Source: Aphelocoma coerulescens
Taxonomy: Eukaryota > Chordata > Aves > Passeriformes > Corvidae
DNA: 64,000 bases
Direction of reading: 5' to 3'
Assembly (NCBI RefSeq): GCF_041296385.1
Contig: NC_091023.1
Span: 6,076,924 to 6,140,923, forward strand
Position 1 is the first letter of the stretch; each line of letters begins with the position of its first letter. This document shows positions 1 to 14,500 of this stretch, piece after piece. The position numbers and the translations under genes are program-made. Below the pieces are notes generated by a model that saw only the letters and a program-made list of their open reading frames with translations, had not been told where the DNA came from and ran no database searches.

Positions 1-393
1 TTCTTAATTTAAAAGGAGAGAACAAGTCACCTTGAAAGCCCTCTGCTCACCCAGTTTAGAGCTGCAGTCCCTGGCTCATCCTGAAGTTTTCCAAGGTCAC
101 ACAAGAGCCCAGGACACCACACCAAAAGGGCTGACCCCCCTAGGAAGTCCAGAGCCCCTTAGATGGGCTATACAGCCAGCAAGGCTGAAGTTACATACAC
201 ACATATATTAACAAATCGAGGTGGCAACAGGTAGACTAAAGAGAGATGAGGGAATAATCAGCATCAGTGACAGAACAAATTCATTCTCATCATAAGGCAC
301 AGTACCCCAGCTGCCAAACTATTGTCCAACATGTGGGTTTATGATCCCAAGGAAGATGAACAAGTTGCCTTCAGTTGCATTTTATTTAACCTC

Positions 394-478
394 GGGCCCA
401 ATCCTAAAAGACTTTATTCAGACAATACCCCCATTGACTTCAGTGGGAGTTCTGCCAGAAAAGAAATGGCAGGATGAT
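394..478. repeat. Diverged palindromic interspersed repeat (sauropsid type)
   Basis: The stretch begins with gggcccaatcct and ends near ggcaggatgat. Its centre, cccattgacttcagtggg, is an imperfect self-complementary core. I recognise this layout from old palindromic, MITE-like repeats that are frequent in bird and reptile genomes: a GGGCCC-AATCCT edge, a CCATTGAC-TTCAGTGG centre and a complementary right arm. The copy is clearly diverged between its two arms, which points to age. I cannot name the exact family without a repeat library. Confidence 0.5.
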
Positions 479-3400
479 GGATCTGACAAATAATTTACTT
501 GACAAATAACAGCATTATTTGGCATATACGTTATTCTATGAATAGCATCAAATCAGTCCTGTGCAAGGGCTTGAGGCATTTAATTCAGTGGGGTTTTTGC
601 TATTGTTTTCCATGGGTGGCAAATTCAAATCCCTAGTTCTTTTCTAAAATGATTTGTTTTAGTGCCTCATCTTTATATGATTGGTGTTCTTTTCATCACC
701 TGTCTTTTTAAGTTATGTCACTTATTTGTACTTTTTAATTGGTCCTCGTATTGTTAGCAGAGGACAGTCCATTACATCATCCCCAGTTCACCTCCTCACC
801 TCAAAATCCTGCTAAGGAACCAGAATTATTCCTGTGCCCAGCAGAAAACTCAGTGAACTGTAACATCCATACATGTAATACTGGTTACTTCATTTCATAA
901 GGAAACATTTATGTTTGCTGTGGCTTTGTGATATCTGTATTAAGAAGCATTAAACAAAGATGGCATGGTACATCTTTCAGGCTGGAATTTGATTTTTTTT
1001 TTCCCCTCCCTTTTCCAAAAAAAGAAAAGTAGACCCTCCACACACTGCTCAGGTGTATGTTTCTGTCACTGATTATATCCATAACAATGAGATAGTCGTT
1101 ATCACCTGAGCAGCCCCAGGTGATGTGCATACACACAGTCCACAGGCAAATGCTGGCCCTTGGATCCCAGGGCTGACAGTTAACTGTCACACCTCCTGAC
1201 ACTACTTAGGTGACAAATGAGAACCTTCTGGCACCAGTGAGCATCCAAGATTGCGACTTAAACCCATCAAGTGAAAAGTGACAGGCACTGCAGGTATCTC
1301 TCCCTATGAAGTCATCCTCAGACCCGGTGTCATATTTGGGCACCACTGCCTTCCCAGAGGACTGGGGACACACACCACAGGCATAATACAATGGAGTCCA
1401 AGGAATTTACCCCCCATTTCTCCAAAACCCATGCTCCACATACAGCAGGGCAGTCAGACTGACTGGAGGGGAGGCAGGCAGGTGCTTAATGGCAAACACA
1501 CACCTGAGTGCTGCTTTGCTGGAACAGGGCTACAGATAACACAAGAACTGTTTAGCCAATTATTGTACATGACATTCTACAACACTTGAGCAATTTGCTT
1601 GGAACAATCACAGTTTACCTTGTCAACAGGTGTCTTGTATTTTAACAAATGAATATTTATTACCCGTACATCACTGAGAACTGTATCAGTGCTTCTTACA
1701 ATGAATGGCCATATAAATCTGCCCAAACAATCCGCTCAGCCTAATCCTGCTAAAGTGACCACAATACTCAGCATGAGCTTTGGATGTGTAAGAAAAGCTG
1801 GGATCAAGCCTAGAAACAGGGTTTTGTGTGCCTCCTGCCTCAGCCCTTCTCTTGTTGAATATAGCTGGAGCTTTGCCAGTGATTTAAATGGAAGCTGGAC
1901 TAATTCCCTTATGTTTAAGATAAGCTCATCTCCAACTGGACTTTCCACCAATGAGACTTAATGGGCACAAGGTCTGCTCTTGCCAATTCGGCTGTCAGAG
2001 GAAAGCCTTACTGTTTGTGTCTCAGCCATTCCAGGAAAGCCAGCAATCCAGTCTTTACAGCCTTATTTTATCTTTGGAGGTCCAATTTTTCAAGGTACCT
2101 GTTTCATTGAAGCACCTGAGGAATTCAGTGGACAGAAATAAAGTTAAGGAACCTATTTAAGTCACTGAATGAGCCCAAATGGCATGCTGATTTTCATTTA
2201 AAAAACAACTTAATCACCCTCAAAAGAAATACAAAATCCTCCATCAGTAATTAAGACTAGTTTCCTTTTTCAGGGTTTTATAATTTTCTGGTGTTTCTTC
2301 TTTTAAGAAAGTTAAATTTATTTTCTGAAGGCTATTTCAAGTCAGAGCAAACTTTAAAGCTGAGTATGAAATTTTAAATATAGATCTTAGTAGTAAAGTT
2401 GTGCATGAAATATTCATAAATATGCCAAGACTAAAAAGTACTGGTAGGAAATTATTTCTGGTAATTTTACTCAAAATTTTCTCATCCTGTTAAATGATGA
2501 ACATTATGAAACTATTAGAAAAATTACCAGTATATGCCTACAATTCTCTTTTTTGTTTAAAGATCCTATTTCCTTCTCTTCTCCTTCCCTCCAAGTACTG
2601 AGCACAAAGAGAATGATCATGCTGCCATACCATGAGTTGTTTCCTGTGCTGCATGTGCTCCACACGGACAAAGTCTGTGCAGATCTTTTTGATGGCTAGA
2701 ATGCAGTATTCCTGTGCTGCCTCACTATTTCATGGATATTTTCCACTTTACCAGACCTATGGAAATGCACACTTTAGAAGTGCCTGTGGTACTTGTTTTT
2801 CCTGGAAAAAAATCCATCATACCTGAAAAGCACAGCTGTTAACTGTACCATAACACTAATTTTGAAAAAAAAATTACTAGACCACCAACCAATCAAAGAT
2901 CTATGAAAGAAATACAATTGATGTGACAAGCCAGCAAGTCAGGACAGCCACTAGTTAAGAGAAAACATCCGATAGACAATGCTGAAGATACTTCCACTTT
3001 TTCATCTTTTTCCAGTGTTTCAACAGCATGAGAACAATTATTTTGTATCAGACCAAAAATCCTTCAGCCCCTTGTCTTATCTCTTGTTGCAGAGATCAGA
3101 CCTGCTGTGCTTATTTAGAGATTACACCATGTACAGCATATCAGAGTTCTCCCTCTCTAGATCTGTTCCAAGTCCCATCCTGGCCCCCAGAGACTGCTGT
3201 GTCTGTTCTCTGACATCAGCTGAGAACATCAGCCTAAACTCTCAGAACAGCAGCTTTTCTTTTGGTCATAAAAAATATGCCCTGAGAAAAAGTTATCTCA
3301 AAATCTCACTGGAAATGTAAGGGAGGAAAAGGCACAGATTTTAATGACTCAGAAAAACAGCACCTGCCAGGGTTGATAAGTGATACGATCCAAGAGGAAT

Positions 3401-6400
3401 ATCGTGAGAAGGTGACTGCATAGGATCAGTCTTCCCATCTCAGTAATACCAGCTCTTTCTGTCTGAATTCTTCCTCAAGCATCCTGGTCACTGAGCAGCT
3501 GAGAAGATGAATATACTCTTTGCCCTCACCTGCATGGCTCAGCATACAATTAATTTACTGGGGCACACAAGAAGATTCTGAACTTTCTCATGTGAGAAGC
3601 TGCCTCACAGCTCAAGGGAAATCAAGAAGATAGCTCAAGGAGTAAAGGCTGCATGACATCAACAGAAGTATCTAGCTCTAGTTTCACATATGTCAAATAA
3701 TAATGGAAATAAGTTTCGTGTTTAAAAAGTCGTAGCTTATTATGCACATTTCAGACATTTCTCCTCACAACAGGAGAGTAATATCATGGCAAATTCCAAG
3801 AACTCACAGCTGGTTTGACAAATACCAGCATCAAACCCCCAGTGCTAAGGACGATAATGTAAGGACATCCCATCCACCCCTCAGGGAACAGTTCAGGTCT
3901 GAAAATGACCCAGCACAGGACAGCAAACCCCCAGTGAGTGCCCCAGAGGGCTGTGTGATTATCCGAGCCTGGGTCAGCTGGAGCCCCAGCTCCTCTGCCT
4001 TGCCTTTCCCTCAGGGCACAGCAGGCCCAGAGGGGACCCAGACAGGCACCCCATGAGCAGGGACATGCTGGCACTGTACAGACACCCAGCACTGCCACAT
4101 AGTTCCAGGCACAGCCCTTCCAAGTACCACATTCTCTTAAAACTTGGAACTTAAGAAAAAAAAAAGCTGTTAAGGAATATTTGTAGAAAGTCATTTTTTG
4201 CTCTCCAGAATATTCCAACAGACTGGATACACAGGGAAGAGGGATATGTGGACTCAGGCTGTGACAGGGCATTCACGCTTCTCTGAGCAGTTGTAATGCA
4301 GATCAGCCACCCCCTCACCACCCACAAAATTTGTACTCGGGGCTTCCATAGTGACAGACACACATCACATTTAAAGTGCTGAATTTAACTTTAAAATACA
4401 CATCAAAAGCTGCCTGTAATTTCTAGTAACCTTACAAGAACTCCTGGCTGTTCTCTCCCTGACAGGTGAAGATCACAACACGTTGGACTTTGTTAACAGG
4501 AATCATTTTTGAATTCAAAACGGCTTCTAAAATTTCAATTTATTCTTCTTAGAAAATAGTGCCCTTATTCAAAAGCTTATGGTATGGAATAAGATCATCT
4601 TCCAAAACTAGTATTTCATAAAAAATTTAAAATATCACATAAAACTTCTATTACAAGTGTGAATAGCATCATTATAATATATGTAATAGCTTTTTCTAGC
4701 AGAACAAAATGCCCCAACTTTCACTTTTCTAGCTGGGCACTCAGAAGAGCTGATTTTTAACTATGTGTCAGAATTTGAAGTTAATTAAAACTAATTGCCC
4801 ACTGTACTGTAAGCGATGCCACTGCATTTTCAAATAGCTCTGTTTCCATGGGATGATTATTTAAAACTGATGTCTCTCATTGACTGAATTCTGGGTTTGC
4901 CTTAATTGTATTGTTCAAGTTGTTTATCTTTGCTTTCTGCCTTGGAACTTTACTTGAAAGGTCATCAATAGCAAAGTTCCTCACTAAGACTGACACTTTA
5001 CCAACATGAGAAAAAGCATCTTAGAATATCAACCAGTTTATCAAAATAAACGAACTCCTTTGACATCTCACATTACCATTCCCACCAGCCACCACTTTCT
5101 GTCCTCTGAATATTTGTTTATGTGCTCAGCTTTGTAGCAAAACTTTATAGCTCAGAACTACTGCACTGATAGGGCAGCATTTGTTATCTTTACCACACGG
5201 GTGCAATGTAAACCTCTTTACTGGGAACACGTGCACCCAGAAAGCCTTGCTGCTGCTCCCACATGCACACAGACCCATTCAACTTCGTGTGTCCAGAGTG
5301 AAAGTCTCCAGGTGCTGGATCACACAAAATGGTAGTACCTCCTCCTTCATGGGGAGGCTGTGAAGGGTGCCAGGGTTAAATAGGGGCAGGCGTGGCCAGG
5401 CACAAGTTTCTGCAGCGGCCCTCCAGCATGAGGGGCTGAAGGACTGCAGCAGCACCAGGGGATTATGTCTGTCAGGAGTATGAGAAACAGAGGAGGAGGA
5501 GAGTGCTCTGGATTTCTCATGGCACAGGCTGAGTCTAGTGAAAAAGCACAGCCCTTCCTGGAACTGTGACAAAAGGAGGCTGGCTGCCACCACACTGATG
5601 CACAGCATGGCATGCTCACCTGCTCACTTCAGCTGATGGCAGCACACATGCCTTCAACTTACCTACTTCCCCCACATGACATCTGCAAAGGGTGCTAGGA
5701 CCAGATTTCTAGGGCAGAGTCAGCCTTCTAGCATCCCACCAGCAAAGCTCCACCAGCTCCATGGGAAGCTCTGGCCACAGTACGACAATCACTCCTTTCC
5801 CTGTGGTTTCGTTATGGGAATTAACCCAGGAGATCCAACAACAACCCTGGTGAAGTTTATCACATAGTACCTGCCCTTAAACAAAGCATGTTCCAGTCAG
5901 CACACAGCATCACTGGCACCAGTAACCAGTAGGGAGCTGGAGTAGGTCCTGAAGATAACTTTTGTTGCTATAGAAAATGTATTATAGGGGACCAGATGCT
6001 GTGTAATTATATTTCCCAGCCTAAGAACATGCCTTCAAAATTAAATTTAACAACCACAAACTTGCCTCATTCCCTGAAGTCAAATCCTGCCCAAACCCAT
6101 CCCAACTGCCAAGACTCCTATTCAGGCCCAGCTCCAGAGGTCAGGTGGTGGTCAAATGAGACAGACAATTGGCTCTGCAGACAGCCTTCAGCTTGCCTTG
6201 CACTTTTGGACAAGAGCCTCTGCAAAGCCGCTCAGCACAAGTCATCCACGATCTGCATAGAGAGACCCATTGGGCTGTAGGGCCGGACTGTGTTAAAAAT
6301 TGCTGGCATGGAAACAGACCATCATTTACCAGTACAATCTGCAGTGGAGGGATGTACAAAGTGATAGACATGAAAAAAGCACCACATTTCACCAAGTCCA

Positions 6401-7000
6401 ACTTCCAGATGTTAGATTCATACAATATCCCTGGCTCCACTTCGTTATGAAAGGCAACAGCAGCTTGACTGCCTCGAGACTGGATCAGCAGTAGGAGAAC
6501 AGGCACAAGTCACTGTTAAAATATGCCTGGGAAGTTTGCCTGTGCTGTCTGAAGCACATTTGGTTAAAACATGCTATTCATAAAAAATACACGTTGTGAA
6601 GAGCTTTTTCTAATTGGCATTCACTGCTGTTGGTTTTAGACAAACACTCTTGCTAAAGATCTCACTGCAGAAGACTTTGTGATAAACATTTCCAATAGGA
6701 GAATTCTGGAGTGGAAGTCCACACTTCAAGAAAACTGGGGAAGGCTTCCTGGTCCCACAGGGCTGGAAACAAGAAGCTCAGTTTCTTTTTGGTTCAGCAA
6801 CTGCCCAGTGCATTCACTGCAAATGGACTTGTAGAGGTGTCCCTCAGAGTAGGAGCTGGGAATGACAGAGTTGGGAAAGTCTCTGGCTTAACTTCTTCTG
6901 TAGGATCATTGTTAGTGCAAATGCTCAACACCTTTGCAAACTGAGCACGTGTGATACAGAATCAGAAAAATAAAGAGTAAGCACACCGAGTTATATTTTA

Positions 7001-7015
7001 ATGTATGTATGTATG
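7001..7015. repeat. Short (ATGT)n microsatellite
   Basis: Almost four perfect ATGT units, followed by a looser palindromic stretch (gatacatgctacatgtacc). It is probably polymorphic in repeat number but has no visible function. Confidence 0.8.
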
Positions 7016-10000
7016 ATACATGCTACATGTACCGCTGCATTTTTAAAGAACTATATTTAACAACTGGTTTCTTTCATTTAAATATTGAAAATCATCTTTG
7101 CTGTTTTCACATCACATCATAAAGTGACTTCTAAATCTAATGCAACAAGTAATCCTGGAGCTGAAAAGTGCTTTTCAAACAGAGAACCTGAATGCAACAG
7201 CTCAGTTAAACCTTGTGTGCGAGTGCAAACTTTTCCTAGTTGGTTTTGCTCATGAGTTGCACAGCAATTGCTGCAGTTCTTCACATAAGTAAAAGAGGGA
7301 TGTTCAACCCCTTTAGCTCCAGTCCTGCTGTGGGAACAACCCTCAATGTCCACCAATTCCAGTTAAAGTTTTTTCCCCTGTATTCATACTTCTTGCCAGC
7401 AGATCAGCAGTTTCAATTGCAACTCATCTGGGGACACATTGCTGCAGCTTCTTAATGCCATGAGTTTCACGGTGGTTTCACTAACAGAGGGTGGAACAAA
7501 CAATGACACAACACCTCTGTTTGGGAATCAGGCTGCTGCCACCCCTCCCTCAGCACACACACCGCTCTCCAGGATGCTGAGCGGGTCCTGGCCTCCTCTG
7601 CTGGACACCGAATTTTTCATGCACATGACTGTAATCTCTCTTCTGCAAGAGACTGCAGGAAAAAGCAGATGAGCCCTGAGCAAGTATAAATTAATGCTGA
7701 CATTTGCTGGAATAATGTACTCTCCCAAGCCTCTACATCTATGACGCCAATAGAGGCTGCTGGCGACACGAGTTTATATGCAACTTTCTGCTAAATCAGA
7801 GCATCATCTGCACAAATCAAGCACTCGGGAGACATCTTGAGATTTGTGATGGTCCCTAGAGCCATAGCTGGGTTCTGAGCCATCTATTCTCACTGAATGC
7901 CGAGATTCCTTACAGGCAATTTTTAGTGACAGGACTGAGGATAAATCCCACTCATACTTCACAAAGTAGCAGGCAAGCTTTGTTTGACTTTGAAGTACAG
8001 ATTACTCAGTGGTGATAGCACTACCTATTCCACACAGCTCATTTTCTTCCTTCAACACCAAGTCCAGGGCTGGTTATAAGTGGGTTTCTGCCCTGCACAG
8101 TAAATCTGGGACAAATGTGGGCCCCAAGGCATGACACCTGTTATCCCCAAGTCCTTCACATGGTTGGAGAGTTGAATGAATCAGGACTTTCTACCTAGTG
8201 GCAACTGTGTGTGTGTGATCCAAGACTCCTCAAAACCAGTGCAAAACTCCTGTGACCCCAGTGAGCTTTAGGACAGGTCTGCTGTGGCCTGGTGCCCTCT
8301 GTACATGTTTATCTCTGAGCACTCAGAGACAAGGGCTGGTGCCATGCTGTGGCTCCTAAGGATAACACACCCACTTTTCTGCTGTTTTCAGACTGACCCA
8401 TCAGGAAAGATCTACACAATCTTTGCTCTCCAAGTCAGCAGTTCCAGTTCACTGGGAGAACCTCAGCCTAAAGCTGATATATTAACCACAGCTCTTCTCA
8501 ATGACTGAAGTCAGCATGCAAGAATTTAGCCCTTTAAGCTACGACATACAGGCATAGATATATCCAAAATAAAGCCTTAAAAGTCATCAACAAACTGGAT
8601 ACTAAGACTAAGTATGTACTCACAACTAGAATTTGCACTTAAAAACGTTGATATGTGGCAAGCTTTGTTGTGAAGGATAACAGAGTATGAGTGGGGGGTT
8701 TTTTTAGCTCCAATATACCACTTAAGCTGTGGCATGCTTCATTTGCTGAAATGAAATATAATATGTCTTTGTATTGAATTATACTTGGGTTGGTTATTAA
8801 ATGAAAACTATTATTCCATTATAGCCATAAGAAATGGAAGTGCTGCATATGGCTGCATGCAATCCATTAACTGGCTTAAGGAGCCAAAGACCCTTCAGAG
8901 ACCATTACAAATCCATTCGATGGCCCTCTCTGCTAGATTTTACACTGATACCTGCACTCGAGGCAAGAGGCATAAGGCTCTATAGAACCACTATTAATCA
9001 GCCTTTATACTCTGTGCCAGCAAAGACAAAGAATATTCCGAGCTTAAACCTATTCCTCTTGTATTGTTTTTTAGATAAGTGTGTGATGCATGGAGCACAA
9101 CTTCACTGTTCTAGCCTGATGTGCTAACCAAGGTACATCAGGCTGAAGAGTTCACAAGCAGCTCATCTGCATCAATGGCCACCTGAACCTGCCTGTTGCA
9201 AGGCAATAATTAACAATACATCTTGCACTATGGGGATATTTTCCAAGGGCACAAAGTGAGAATAAAAAGGGGAGTTGCCTTAGTTGAGTTATAGACCTTT
9301 GACAATCTTCCTTAATATTCCTTCTGGTAGCTGGGGGTTTTTATGCAGCGCACTATTTTCTGTGTACAGAACCTTTAATATTAGAATTATTTACAATGAT
9401 TCAGAAAGATCATTTGTTTTTGCAACATTCTTTGAAACAATATGATCATCCAGCTATGAGTCTGCATGATTTGTGTTTAAAAAAGGTCAAGCTTTACAGT
9501 GTCAAATCGATCTTTTGTAATTTCCTTTGTATCATCTAATGTGGGAGGGCAGCGTGGATTTAAAAGACACCAAGTTAATAACTCCAACAAAGATGCTAGT
9601 TGAAAGTAAAAGTTTGATCCAAGTTTTAACTAGGAATGCTTTTCTACCCAAAATGAGTCTTTCCTTTTTGTTTTATTTGGCTAAGTGAATTTTTCAAGCT
9701 GTTTGATACAACCAGTTCTCTCCTTTCTCCATTATCCATGCCATACTCACCAACTCACATCAGTACTCAGAAGATTTTACCTGGAAATGGTGATCACAGA
9801 ACAAAGTACTGGCTCCCTGTGAGTCTGGACAGGATTCGTGAACATGTGCTACAGAGGTCACACAGAAAATGGTTTGTCACCAAAGAAGGGGAGAATGCTC
9901 TGGGGTGAGTTGCAAGTATCCAGAAACCTCATACACAGCAGCATTCAGTCCAGAAAAGGCACAGACAGTAGACCTTTTCAAAGGTGATGACATGGGGACA

Positions 10001-11526
10001 ACAAATCCAAGCTGTTGCAAATGGACACCTGGCTCTTTTTGACCCTATTCAAGATAGGACTGAGCATCTCTTTTCTGATGTTCAGAGGATGCTTCTATTA
10101 AATGCAGGAAGAAGGCATGAAGAAGAGCCAAGCAGGAACTGTGAGGTGCTTGGAGAGCAATAGCACTGACAGTCCAGTGTGTTAGCACTTCCACTGCCAG
10201 AGCTTTGAAATATGTCTTAAGTAAAGACAAACACAATTATATGTATTTAGTACATTTTCTGGCAATAGAGTGAAAGCTGATGTGCTAAAAATGCATGACT
10301 CATGCAGACTGTTACATTTCATTTCCTCCTGAGGAAAGACAACTGCTCTTGGCTTTGTCCTAGGGCCAACATTTTGGGTAATCTACCTTTGACACTTACA
10401 GCCCTAAGCCACTTGGGATTTCTCTCTGGGCCAATTCCCAGCCCCTCTTCCAAACAGAACAAATGCAAAAAGCTGATGCAATTCCTCAAAAGTGTGAGGT
10501 GGCTGTGCAATGGGTTGTGGGCTGCCTTAGCAAGGCAGTAATTAATTGTCTAATTAGCTGATCTGAATCACTACCACTGTGCACACAGGGATCCACAGGT
10601 AAGCTGTGACAACAAAACATCTTTTTGGCAAGCCTGTTCTGATCTATCATAGCTCAGCACAGGAGCTGAGACAGCCCCACCTCCAAGATATCCAATCTAC
10701 TTTACAAGACTGAGCTCTGAACTACAGGAGACAGGAACTCAAGGGGTTTTTTCATATTTTTGTTGACCTGTCATTACCAGGGTCAGTGTTATTTCAAGTT
10801 ATACCACACTCCACCACCAGGAATTTTCCTATGGATTTCTTTCTTCATTCAGTAAATTCATTCAGAGGAGCTGAGAGCAGATGCTTACATAGAGGTGATA
10901 GAAGAGGGAAACCTGCCCAACTTGGCAGCATCTAGGAGCATCTGGTAGCAATAACACATCAGAGGTTGCTATTTGACTTAAAGAAACTCTCTTACTAATG
11001 CAACAGAAAACCCTTCCCACAACTGGCAACAAGAACTTGACAAATTTCTTTTCATTCTATTTTCCCCACTGTTTTCAGTACCATGTCAAGCTTGTGGCCA
11101 GAAGGTATCCTCCTTTCTGTACCTCATCAGTGGGGCACTTGTTTTTTGAAATTTTTTTTTTTTAATCTCCTTAGCACCAGTGCTTTTGAAGAAAGGAGAA
11201 CAGCCAAAAAAATATTCTGAAAATGTTCTCAAGGGAAACATCTTGCTGGAAACAGGAATGGGAGATAATCCACCCTGCTAACTGATGTTCATGGCAGATA
11301 TGCTCTTTCTAGGCATTTAAGGTCCTCCTGATATCTGATCAGTTCATGCTTTCAAGCCCCTTCCTATAAACTCTTGAAAAATCTAAATGTATTTTTTAAT
11401 CCCCAGGCTAAAAATTCTGTGACCTACAATCATGCCCAATCCAAATTCTTCTGACTGAAGAATTTATTTTAATAGGAAAGATACCTCAGTTCCCCCATGA
11501 GAAAATAGGCACGAAGCACTTTTTAG

Positions 11527-11557
11527 GTGCTACATTTCCTCCATAGGAATGTAGCAC
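11527..11557. other. Near-perfect hairpin
   Basis: The arms gtgctacatttcct and aggaatgtagcac pair over 13 bp with a single bulged T, around a four-base loop (ccat). The 10-base word agcacttttt lies on both sides: once just left of the left arm, and once at the end of the right arm running past it. At 31 nt the hairpin is too short for an ordinary miRNA precursor. It could be the core of a small palindromic repeat. I see no adjacent promoter or termination signal. Confidence 0.6.
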
Positions 11558-14500
11558 TTTTTCTGGAACAAAGGTATTCTTTATGTCAAGCTGCCTGCAC
11601 TGAATAATTTTTCCTCATTTTATTTCTGTTCTGGTAAGACACCTTTTCCCCAGTCCTTGTTTCATAACAAAGGAAAGATGAACATCTAGAGAAATTTGCA
11701 ATCAGGACTTCCACAGCTGTTCACTGTAACAGGAAAATCATACAAACTACTCCCTCCTGTGCCCCTTGTTACACCAGGATAAATCTGCATTCCCACTTCC
11801 CTTGCTGCAAGGACAGTGGAGTTCACTGAAGCTGCCAGAGCCAACAGAACAAGCTCTCATCCTTACTGTCTGACTGTAAGTTAAAAAAAAAAAACAGCTT
11901 TAGCAGAGCACAGGGGGCTTGGAGGTCTCCACAATGGCCAGGCATCGGTGGAATTGCAATTAGCTGACAGAAATGGGCACACAAGGGCTGCCTCTTGTTT
12001 TCAGGGAGTTGCCCTCTTCAGAGGGAGCCTCTCTCTGTTAGGAGGCACCCTGCAGAAAAAGGCACTGTCACTAATTTAGAATTCCACCTGGAAAAGGCTA
12101 GGAATTTCACATAAAATGTAAGATTTCAGCAAGTTGGGACAAATCTCCAGAGGAGGTAAAACTTCAAATAGAAACATAAAACTTACTATTACAGGCAAAG
12201 CCAGCTCAAAGTATTTCATATGGAGAGGAAAAAAAAATAATCAAGCTCTAACACCTTGTATCTTCTGAGGACCACAGTCCTCTCTCAGCTGTGGCAGCAC
12301 CTGGAGGATGTACTTATCCCTCAACACTTCTTGACTAGCAAATCATTTGGATCAGATCACTTTGGGAGGGTAATTTCTCTGTGCAGCAACAGATCCAGCC
12401 TCAGCCATCAAGCCACTGCACTGCCAGCTGAATAACAGGGTCTATACCAACAAAAGCAGAACTGGACTAGAGCCAAAACCCTTGGTACTACAAACTTCAC
12501 ATTCTAAACATGGTATTTCACTGCTATTTAGTACTTTAACAAGAAAGCAGATTTTTCTGCAGTTAAAAAAATAAGCATCAGTATCACTGATACTGAATGC
12601 TCTGCAGGAATTCTTGAGCATCTCCCATTTTTAGAGAATGTCAATGGTTTCTATCTGTTTATTTTCACTTTTTTTGTGGTTAAAACAAAAGTTTTTCCTT
12701 TCTAAAGCCAAACCCTCTCTCCAGAGGACAAAACACTGTAGCTAATGAACCAAAAATGATGTATAAGAAAAGAAACCTCCATTCAGAAGAGTTATTCCAA
12801 TTGGTTGATGAAAGGCATTCTGATATAGTAAAGACATGTTAGAGAAAGAACATAATTTCTGCTTATAAAAAGACAGTTCTCAAGTGTTAATGATTAATTT
12901 CAAATGAAATCAGCTTAACAATGCTTTAAGATACCAATATAGCTATGTAATTTCCCCATTAGATTTAGTAAGTCCTTTTGTGGGCACCAAGATGACATAA
13001 ACCCATGATATACAAATAAATCAGAAAAAAATACTGAATATTTATTTTCAGAATTTCTCCAAGGACACTGAAATTTCTCATTAAAAGAGGGCCTGGCTGA
13101 AGAGAACAAATCCATATAACAAATTAATATGCTGTTGATGAAACATGTGGAATATATACAGCAGGATTATAAATATGGATTTTATGCATCACTATACAGA
13201 ATATGCAGTGAAATCTCCTCTTCCCACAAATGTAATAAAGGAATAAACATGTTGCAGGAATGGATTTATTGCACAAAGTTCCACCTTTAAGAGGTCTCCT
13301 GAGCAGCATTATGTGCTAGGTACATTCTGATTGATAGCAGCTTCCAATGCAGGCCCCTTTATCCCCTAACATATAGTTTGTAGCTTTGACAGGGAGATTT
13401 TTTTTTTCTTGTTTTCTTTTTCTTCCATTCACTGACAGTTAAAACACTCCTAAACAATGACAAAGTTTCTGCAAACCCTTTTTCATATTAAAAAGGTTGT
13501 ACTCTGCTAGGTTTCTAAAACATCCTTGCTCCTGAAGTGTACTTTGACTCCATCCACCAGTAAAGGAATCCCACACAACAGGAGAGACCTAAACAGTCTT
13601 TTGAAAACTGGGTTGTGTGCAAGGAATCACAGAGCGGCCTCTGACCCTTCCCATTAAAAGTCATGGGAATTTCATTACCAAGTCACACAATCTACTGCAG
13701 ATCATCCCATTTTCCTTACAAGCAAAGGGGCACTGCCATTTAACAGAATGCTGCACAGTGTTCATCTTGTCCTAAGGAAGAAGGGAACGTCCCTCTGCGA
13801 CTGTGCCTGAAGCTTACATGACAGATCCATTAGGAAAAACAGCAAGAAAGATGATCAGCCCTGTGCCACTGTTTTCAAGGAACACCTCCCTTTGGAAACT
13901 GATGAAAAATAATTCACTGATACCTGAACAGGGTTGTGCTGTGGGTTTTGCATTATTTCCACATGTGAGTGTCAAATCAATCTGCAATGCACCTTTGTTG
14001 ATAAGATGAGCTCATCTACTAACATAAACACTAAAGTTGGTCTGACACCTGCATATATGCTCATTGAAGACCCTGTTACTGGCTTTGGAACCATTTCTAC
14101 TTACTTGCAGGGCTGAGCATAAATCCCCAGGCCTGTAGAGTGGACAAATACACTCACAGCAGCTTTCAGACACAGTGCACCAATTTATTCATCAGTCCAA
14201 ACCAAAATCTGTTCTAGCTGCATTGAATCAGCCTCACTTCCTTTGAAGACACCAGTCTTATGCCAAACCGTGGTAACTGAACATCATTTGTTTGTTGTTT
14301 GTATTGAAATGAAGTGCTAACTAGTACATCTCCTGTTAAAGAAAGAGTGGCATTGAGTAATTCTAATCAGTTCCTTTATGAGAAAGTCTGTTTCCCTTCT
14401 GCCCATGCTTGCTGTCTGCATGCTAATTCACCCTTGCTTAAACATGCAGTGTTGTCACCACTTACCCAAGTAAATCAGGATTTTTTTTCTTTTACTAAAC

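Noticed and set aside
3784..4272. 162-codon minus-strand open frame
   Set aside because: No recognised domain, no homologous pattern, Trp/Cys-rich composition typical of chance frames in GC-rich DNA, and competing frames on the other strand.
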